Below are positions 14,446-18,788 of a DNA stretch of 18,788 nt, piece by piece. A program made the position numbers and the translations under genes. Below the pieces are notes generated by a model. It had not been told where the DNA came from. It was given only the letters and a program-made list of their open reading frames with translations, and searched no databases. This DNA is from F23-B02 sp963613665. GTDB taxonomy: Bacteria > Bacillota > Clostridia > Oscillospirales > Oscillospiraceae. Where the stretch lies: contig CAVEAL010000033.1 of assembly GCA_963613665.1 (NCBI GenBank), positions 1 through 18,788 of the forward strand, read 5' to 3'. How positions within the stretch are numbered: the first letter of the stretch is position 1; each line of letters starts with the position of its first letter.

Positions 14446-15150
14446 TCAATATATCGGTTGGTTATAGGTTCCATCAAAACTCATTTCATATATTTCGTAA
14501 TCATAATCTTGGTTTTCATAGAAAATCCAATCCTCAATAATATTTAAGCTGCCGCTTCTATCGCTGTTGAGTTCCAATTTGTTTTTACCGTCTTTATCCA
14601 TACGATATATTGTTTGGGTATCAGAATCAATGTAGAAAATATAGTTTTCTGACACATTTAATCCGCCGTTTACAACAGAACCCTCAAATACAGTTTCATC
14701 AGAGCCATCAAGGTTTGCGGAACATACTGTTTTGTTCTCGTTTGTATAGTATATTTTTTCCCCAGAGAAAACAAGATAGGTGGGACAATAATCAAACAGG
14801 AGAATTGGGCCTTTACCATTTTTGCTCATTCTCCATACTCCATAGTTTTCATTTGGCAAATCGTTGATTGAGGTAAAGCCGCTGACTACATACAAATAAT
14901 CCCCTTGTAAAAGCAGCCGGGTAGGATGTATGTCAGAAAGTTTTGTCCCATTCTGTGTATTTCCAACCTTGGTTGAGTATACACCGCCATCATCATAATC
15001 GGAAGAACCTGTAACATAGAATTTTGAACCATCTGACTGAATACATCCTTCGGTAAATACACTAAATCCCAAATCTTTGCCCGTTGTTCCATCTAATACA
15101 TAGTAACCAGGGAAAGAATAATAGTACAGACTATTGCCAATGCAAAACAT
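14446..15150 (-). CDS. Beta-propeller-like repeat protein (DUF5050-like), 5' end probably lost
   Basis: A 234-residue open frame with repeated units of about 40 residues, such as YIFYIDSDTQTIYRMDKDGK, EKIYYTNENKTVCSANLDG and WIFYENQDYDYEIYEMSFDG. The pattern 'iYY.n....ly..d.dG' is that of DUF5050 and similar propellers, usually secreted or lipid-anchored. Here there is no signal peptide and no ribosome binding site at the ATG at 15150. The same frame stays open a little upstream (ending WDDGLYHWLYAEHM), where it collides with a different fragment in another frame. It is most likely a gene that lost its 5' end by rearrangement. Its terminator is intact. Confidence 0.6.
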   Translation of the reverse strand: MFCIGNSLYYYSFPGYYVLDGTTGKDLGFSVFTEGCIQSDGSKFYVTGSSDYDDGGVYSTKVGNTQNGTKLSDIHPTRLLLQGDYLYVVSGFTSINDLPNENYGVWRMSKNGKGPILLFDYCPTYLVFSGEKIYYTNENKTVCSANLDGSDETVFEGSVVNGGLNVSENYIFYIDSDTQTIYRMDKDGKNKLELNSDRSGSLNIIEDWIFYENQDYDYEIYEMSFDGTYNQPIY

Positions 15151-15389
15151 ATGTTCTGCATAAAGCCAATGGTATAATCCATCATCCCACGACCGGTTCC
15201 AACGATCTGCACATCATAGTCTGTTCCCTCTTTGAGACGGAGCACTTTGATGCGATCATCTTCATTGATAGCTGTTTCATCCTCACTATCTTCAAAGGTC
15301 AATGTACCAAAGTCAGTTCGGACGTTGAGGTCATCTTCCGCAGAACACAGAGTTTCTCCATTGAGGATGATGAAAGCAGCACCGATGAA
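15151..15389 (-). pseudogene. Fragment of a surface-type protein
   Basis: In one minus-strand frame the stretch reads ILNGETLCSAEDDLNVRTDF, then LTFEDSEDETAINEDDRIKV and YDVQIVGTGRGMMDYTIGF. The last part resembles the 'VEIVGTGTGTMDYTI' segment found at the ends of some clostridial surface proteins. A TGA at 15390-15392 bounds it upstream, and there is no start codon or ribosome binding site. After DYTIGF the frame runs on for about 20 hydrophobic residues that are only a shadow of the propeller gene. It is therefore an internal or 3' fragment. The family resemblance is from memory and not certain. Confidence 0.5.
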
Positions 15390-15986
15390 TCAGCCGAGCG
15401 GAAGCTGCTGAAACGGGAGCTGCGGGCGCAGGCATTAAAACGGTTGGAGGACTCTGCCCGTACCGTCCGGGATTTTGAAAATCTCGTTTCGTGGTATGAC
15501 CGGCTGGATGCCAACCGTCAGCGAAAAGAGCGTTATCACGAGCTGTTCCGAAGCGGTGACGATTTTCCCCTTGATTACGGTGCAGTCGGGGACGGTCTGT
15601 ATTTTCCCGATACCCTCAACGATGTGTTGTCCAAGCTGGAGCGCAGGGGCGATTTTATTGATTCCATTTTCTATTGCCCTTATGACATCCACGAGCTTGT
15701 GACGGATGGAGATATATCCAATATCCTGCGGGAACTGAGCGAGGATAACAAGTTTCTTATGTTTCTCTGGGCATTGCGGCAGTACAGCTCCGTTAGAATT
15801 GCCGCTATTCGTGGGCAGTCTGACCGTAATATCCGCAAGGTGCGAAACACCATGCTCAAAAGGATACGAAAAAAGCTGCTTGCCGCACTTACCGATAAAG
15901 CACAGGCACAGCAGTCCTTGACCTTGTTGGAAAAAGAATTTTTGAGAGAAAATGGCGTAGATATTGAAAAGAGCGACAAGAAGTAA
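15387..15986 (+). pseudogene. Element-borne sigma-like HTH protein, 5'-truncated
   Basis: The open frame gives about 200 residues: a basic coiled stretch AERKLLKRELRAQALKRLED, then SWYDRLDANRQRKERYHELF, DYGAVGDGLYFPDTL and FIDSIFYCPYDIHELVTDGD. The end FLWALRQYSSVRIAAIRGQS-DRNIRKVRNTM looks like the sigma-70 region 4 type helix-turn-helix. Such proteins are carried by Firmicutes conjugative elements and I recall them as regulators of unknown target. No ATG, GTG or TTG with a ribosome binding site lies near the start of the recognisable part. The frame continues upstream only as antisense of the minus-strand fragments, so the true start was lost at a junction near 15390. Confidence 0.6.
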
Positions 15987-16034
15987 TACAATAATAGATA
16001 ATATCGGTTACAATACATGGTGGAGAATAAAAAT

Positions 16035-16334
16035 ATGGCAAACATCAATGCGAATGAAGCAATGCGTGAATTGACAATGATGCTGATATACCTCTCCCGA
16101 TTTACGCAGGGAGAAAAATTTGACATGGCAAATGATTTTTACGCTTGGAAAGGATATGACTTCGATATTTTGAATGAACTGGATGATGCGGATTACATAA
16201 GGCAAGGCAACCATCCTTCCCGTTCCAAATCAGTTTATATTACCGAAAGCGGTATGGAGCAGGCACAAAAGCTCTTAGACAAATATGGAATTGATGATCG
16301 GAAGCGCAGGCGAGAATATGAAGAATTTATTTGA
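16035..16334 (+). CDS. DUF6429 family protein
   Basis: A 99-residue protein, MANINANEAMRELTMMLIYL followed by KFDMANDFYAWKGYDFDILNELDDADYIRQGNHPSRSKSVYITESGMEQAQKLL in outline. The core WKGYDFDILNELDDADYI ... KSVYITESG fits the DUF6429 family and looks like a small winged-helix fold, which suggests nucleic-acid binding or an adaptor role; the function is unknown. I chose the ATG at 16035 because GGTGGAG lies before it; the ATG at 16017 would put that site inside the gene and has none of its own. Its 3' end overlaps the next gene by 17 bases, so the two are translated together. Confidence 0.75.
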   Translation: MANINANEAMRELTMMLIYLSRFTQGEKFDMANDFYAWKGYDFDILNELDDADYIRQGNHPSRSKSVYITESGMEQAQKLLDKYGIDDRKRRREYEEFI

Positions 16335-17220
16335 ACGCACCAGTTGTCATTGGGTGCGATACAGTGAATATGAATGGAAAACGGCGGAGAATGGTATGTT
16401 GTATCTCACGCCCACAAAAACAGCACAGCCAAGCATTTATGACCCGCTGAGCGAGTATCAGCGAATCGTTTTGGACGCCATTGATATTGGACGCTTGGGG
16501 ATGCGGCACAAGCCGGATGATGAAATTCAGAAAGCGATCCAGCAGTTTGCCGTAAAATATGGTCTGTTCGGCTTTATGACCGCATTGCCAACCACGCCCA
16601 GCTTTATGGACTATGAAGCGGTGTATCTGCCGAAAAACCATTTTATAAAAGAAGAAACCATGTCCACGGAGGACTACTTAAACATCTTTTTCCCGTTTGA
16701 TAAGCTGGATGTAATCAAGCGTGGGGTAGAATCCATGTGGAATGTTCAGGATGACCGTGTGATGATGGCGCTTGCCATGACCATGACAGACAAGCCGATG
16801 GCGGTCAATATGAGCTTTCAGAGAGAATATGCTGAGCCATACGAGTGGATGAAGCAGCAGTTTATAGATTGGTCGTTCACCCATGTGAGCTGCTTCCTCT
16901 ATTATGAAGATTATGACGATATGGAGGACACACAGCGTTTGTTCATGCAGCAGAGTATGGCAGCTTTCGGCGGCAATGCGCCGACTTACCATATTGCCCT
17001 GCTGGATAAGCCGACCATTGTATGGGATTTTCATTCGCTGTTGTTGGGCGTTCAGTTGATGTTCAGCTTTATGCTGACGGATAATAATAATCCGATCCGC
17101 TTGTGCAGGCATTGCACCAAGGCTTTTGTAGCCAGCAGACCGAGTGCTGTATTTTGCAGCCCTCAGTGTAAGAATAAGTATAATGTGTATAAGAGCAGAG
17201 CCAAGGATAAGAAAGATTGA
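16318..17220 (+). CDS. DUF6076-like protein with C-terminal zinc finger
   Basis: A 300-residue protein starting MKNLFERTSCHWVRYSEYEW at 16318, with AGGCGAG just upstream and a 17-base overlap with the preceding gene. The first 250 residues show no motif I can name. The last 38 form a zinc-finger-like tail with Cys263, Cys266, Cys280 and Cys284, then NKYNVYKSRAKDKK. This CxxC...FCSxxCxNKYNVYKxR ending is what I associate with DUF6076 and related mobile-element proteins; it is probably a nucleic-acid-binding tail. There is no signal peptide or clear membrane segment, so it is cytosolic. It sits in a compact cassette between the DUF6429-like gene and rhuM. Confidence 0.7.
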   Translation: MKNLFERTSCHWVRYSEYEWKTAENGMLYLTPTKTAQPSIYDPLSEYQRIVLDAIDIGRLGMRHKPDDEIQKAIQQFAVKYGLFGFMTALPTTPSFMDYEAVYLPKNHFIKEETMSTEDYLNIFFPFDKLDVIKRGVESMWNVQDDRVMMALAMTMTDKPMAVNMSFQREYAEPYEWMKQQFIDWSFTHVSCFLYYEDYDDMEDTQRLFMQQSMAAFGGNAPTYHIALLDKPTIVWDFHSLLLGVQLMFSFMLTDNNNPIRLCRHCTKAFVASRPSAVFCSPQCKNKYNVYKSRAKDKKD

Positions 17221-17237
17221 TGGGATGGTGATATACA

Positions 17238-18260
17238 ATGGCTGAAAACAAGAACAAGCTTCAAATCCGAAACAGCACAGTGGATTTCCTCGTTTTTACG
17301 AAAGATGCACAGGAGGACGGAATTGAAGTCCGTGTGCAGGATCACGATGTATGGCTGACACAGAAAGCAATCGCTCAGCTTTTCGATGTGGACAGGAGCG
17401 TTGTCACAAAGCACCTGAAAAACATTTTTGAAAGTGGAGAATTGTCCGAAGATTCAACTTGTGCAAATTTTGCACAAGTTGCGGATAACGGAAAAACCTA
17501 TCAATACAAATTCTACTCCCTGTCTGCCATTATCGCTGTCGGCTACCGTATCAATTCCGCTAGGGCAACACAGTTCAGGCAGTGGGCAACGAAGGTGCTG
17601 GACACCTTTACCAAGCAGGGATATGTCCTTGATAAGAGCAGATTGATCAACGGTCAGATTTTCGATGAGGACTATTTTGAACACCTGATTTCCGAAATTC
17701 AGGAAATTCGTGCCAGCGAGCGACGCTTCTACCAGAAGATCACGGACATATATGCTACCGCTGTGGACTACTCCCTTGATAGTCAGATTACCAAAGATTT
17801 CTTTGCTACGGTGCAAAACAAGATGCACTATGCCGTCCACGGCAATACCGCCTCAGAGGTTATTATGGCACGGGCAGATCACACAAAGGAGCATATGGGC
17901 TTGACCTCATGGCGTAATGCTCCCGAAGGCAAAATCGTGAAAGCGGATGTGTCCATTGCCAAGAATTACTTATCTAAGGGTGAAATTCAGGAGCTGAACG
18001 AGATCGTTACCATGTATTTAGATTATGCCACAAGACAGGCACGGCGGCATATTCCTATGACGATGGCAGATTGGGCTTCCAAGCTGGATGCGTTCCTGCA
18101 ATTCAACGATGCGGAAATATTACAGAACAAAGGAAAAGTAACAGCCGCCATTGCAAAAGCATTTGCGGAGAGCGAATTTGAGCAGTACCGTATCATTCAA
18201 GACCGCCTGTATCAGAGCGATTTTGACCGTCTTGTTGCCAGCACCGAAGAAAATAACTGA
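17238..18260 (+). CDS. rhuM: RhuM family protein
   Basis: A 340-residue protein of the RhuM ('virulence RhuM') family, found in pathogenicity and mobile islands. The N-terminal part has the family core: VRVQDHDVWLTQKAIAQLFD, SVVTKHLKNIFESGEL, KFYSLSAIIAVGYRINSARA and FRQWATKVLDTF, which resembles a phage Bro/KilA-type DNA-binding unit. The rest is helical and includes YLSKGEIQELNEIVTMYLDY and MTMADWASKLDAFL. Its biochemical role is unknown. GGTGA lies before the ATG, 17 bases after the DUF6076-like gene. A perfect 25-bp DNA palindrome encodes residues 73-81 (STCANFAQV). The full length is normal for the family. Confidence 0.88.
   Translation: MAENKNKLQIRNSTVDFLVFTKDAQEDGIEVRVQDHDVWLTQKAIAQLFDVDRSVVTKHLKNIFESGELSEDSTCANFAQVADNGKTYQYKFYSLSAIIAVGYRINSARATQFRQWATKVLDTFTKQGYVLDKSRLINGQIFDEDYFEHLISEIQEIRASERRFYQKITDIYATAVDYSLDSQITKDFFATVQNKMHYAVHGNTASEVIMARADHTKEHMGLTSWRNAPEGKIVKADVSIAKNYLSKGEIQELNEIVTMYLDYATRQARRHIPMTMADWASKLDAFLQFNDAEILQNKGKVTAAIAKAFAESEFEQYRIIQDRLYQSDFDRLVASTEENN
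17456..17480. repeat. 25-bp perfect palindrome inside rhuM
   Basis: Arms AACTTGTGCAAA (17456-17467) and TTTGCACAAGTT (17469-17480) around a single T. It lies within the coding sequence, about 220 bases after the start codon, and can form a 12-bp hairpin or serve as a dimer binding site. Whether it is functional or a by-product of coding STCANFAQV is open. Confidence 0.85.
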
Positions 18261-18271
18261 CGGAAGCAGAA

Positions 18272-18309
18272 AATGCCCATTATTAGCCATACAGCCGATA
18301 ACGGGCATT
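18272..18309. terminator. Hairpin between convergent rhuM and tnpV
   Basis: AATGCCCATTAT (18272-18283) pairs with ATAACGGGCATT (18298-18309) with one mismatch, 11 bases after the rhuM stop and just past the tnpV stop. The T-runs are poor on both strands, so termination would be weak. Confidence 0.5.
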
Positions 18310-18312
18310 CCT

Positions 18313-18684
18313 TTAGTCATATACAAGTTCAGTCAAGACGATTTCTTCCGCACGGTTGTGTGTGGAATTGACACGTCGCACCCATTCCATTTGGTCAGCC
18401 GCTTTAAGTGCTTCGGTTACACCTTCCTGCTTTGCCATAGCAGAAATGATGATTTCCATACGCTCGTTGCAGGCTTGGTCGATCTCTGCCAAGTGCCCCC
18501 ACAGCGTCCCATTCAGCACATAGTTATTGTAGAGGATTTTTCGGTGTTCTTTCAGATAGGTGTGGCGCATACGCCCGTATTTGCCAATCTGATAGTTACC
18601 CTCATCCGGCAGGACAAGGTTGGGGATAAAATAATCTCCCACTTGACGGTATGTAACGCCCATTTCTTCAAAGATAGATTTCAA
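18313..18684 (-). CDS. tnpV: TnpV family transposon protein
   Basis: A 123-residue protein of the TnpV family, carried by clostridial mobilisable elements related to Tn4451 and by many conjugative elements. Recognisable parts are SIFEEMGVTYRQVGDYFIPN, YQIGKYGRMRHTYLKEHR, LWGHLAEIDQACNERMEII and KAADQMEWVRRVNSTHNRAEEIVL, the family's closing block. The start is TTG at 18684, fixed by AAAAGGAGCTGA upstream; no ATG fits. The role of TnpV is not established; it is not the recombinase. No intact tnpX lies in the window, and the recombinase remnant at 13936-14307 is too short to serve it. It converges on rhuM. Confidence 0.85.
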   Translation of the reverse strand: MKSIFEEMGVTYRQVGDYFIPNLVLPDEGNYQIGKYGRMRHTYLKEHRKILYNNYVLNGTLWGHLAEIDQACNERMEIIISAMAKQEGVTEALKAADQMEWVRRVNSTHNRAEEIVLTELVYD

Positions 18685-18788
18685 AATATCAGCTCCTTTT
18701 TGTGTTGATTTTTAGTGGTTATAAGTTTTTTGACTCCTTGAAGCAAAGGCTTCGTCGGAAAGAATTGTGCCTCTGTCTTTGCGGGTAG

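Noticed and set aside
15084..15386. N-terminal 100 codons of the open frame leading into the sigma-like protein
   Set aside because: This part is antisense to the minus-strand propeller and surface-protein fragments and has no ribosome binding site, so it is not native to the sigma-like gene.
1..18788. CRISPR array or tRNA gene
   Set aside because: I saw no regularly spaced direct repeats and no cloverleaf-like sequence with TTCGA-type T-loop and matching acceptor stem on either strand.
18685..18788. 3' end of a further gene upstream of tnpV
   Set aside because: All three minus-strand frames stay open for a while, but the stretch is too short and shows no recognisable motif, so no gene can be supported.

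Overview
The window looks like a piece of an anaerobic Firmicutes chromosome, probably a gut Clostridia of the Oscillospiraceae type. The pointers are a complete six-gene Rnf complex in the clostridial order rnfCDGEAB, a SleB-type spore cortex hydrolase, strong AGGAGG-like ribosome binding sites, and house-keeping folC and ruvX genes. The species assignment is inference; no rRNA gene lies inside the window.

Left edge (1-358): no protein gene. Two tandem consensus promoters fire leftward and lead into a sequence typical of a Firmicutes rRNA leader, so an rRNA operon probably begins just outside the window. Next, all on the minus strand, come a fumarylacetoacetate hydrolase-family enzyme, a zinc-ribbon membrane protein that starts its operon, and sleB. 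From 2558 to 7567 the minus strand carries rnfB, rnfA, rnfE, rnfG, rnfD and rnfC as one tightly coupled operon, with a clear promoter at 7599-7627 and a terminator at 2511-2542. Rnf couples reduced ferredoxin:NAD+ oxidoreduction to ion translocation.

Middle (7821-13875): a solitary glycoside hydrolase family 2 gene ends in a strong bidirectional terminator. After it sits a small divergent module: an XRE-type regulator (plus strand) and a tiny MPDY-type gene (minus strand) that seems broken by a one-base frameshift. A perfect 17-bp palindrome lies inside the tiny gene's promoter. Then follows a four-gene plus-strand operon of amino acid permease, alpha/beta hydrolase, folC and ruvX, with 1-10 base gaps.

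Right part (13936-18788): composition and gene content change just after ruvX. This is debris and cargo of an integrative/conjugative-type element: the C-terminal end of a large serine recombinase, fragments of a beta-propeller-like protein and of a surface-type protein, a 5'-truncated sigma-like HTH protein, an apparently intact three-gene cassette (DUF6429-like, DUF6076-like with a zinc-finger tail, RhuM), and a TnpV gene. Several fragments meet at abrupt junctions, so this is a reshuffled, partly decayed island. The two most interesting signals are the self-contained XRE/operator/tiny-gene module and the DUF6429-DUF6076-RhuM cassette, whose rhuM gene holds a perfect 25-bp palindrome.
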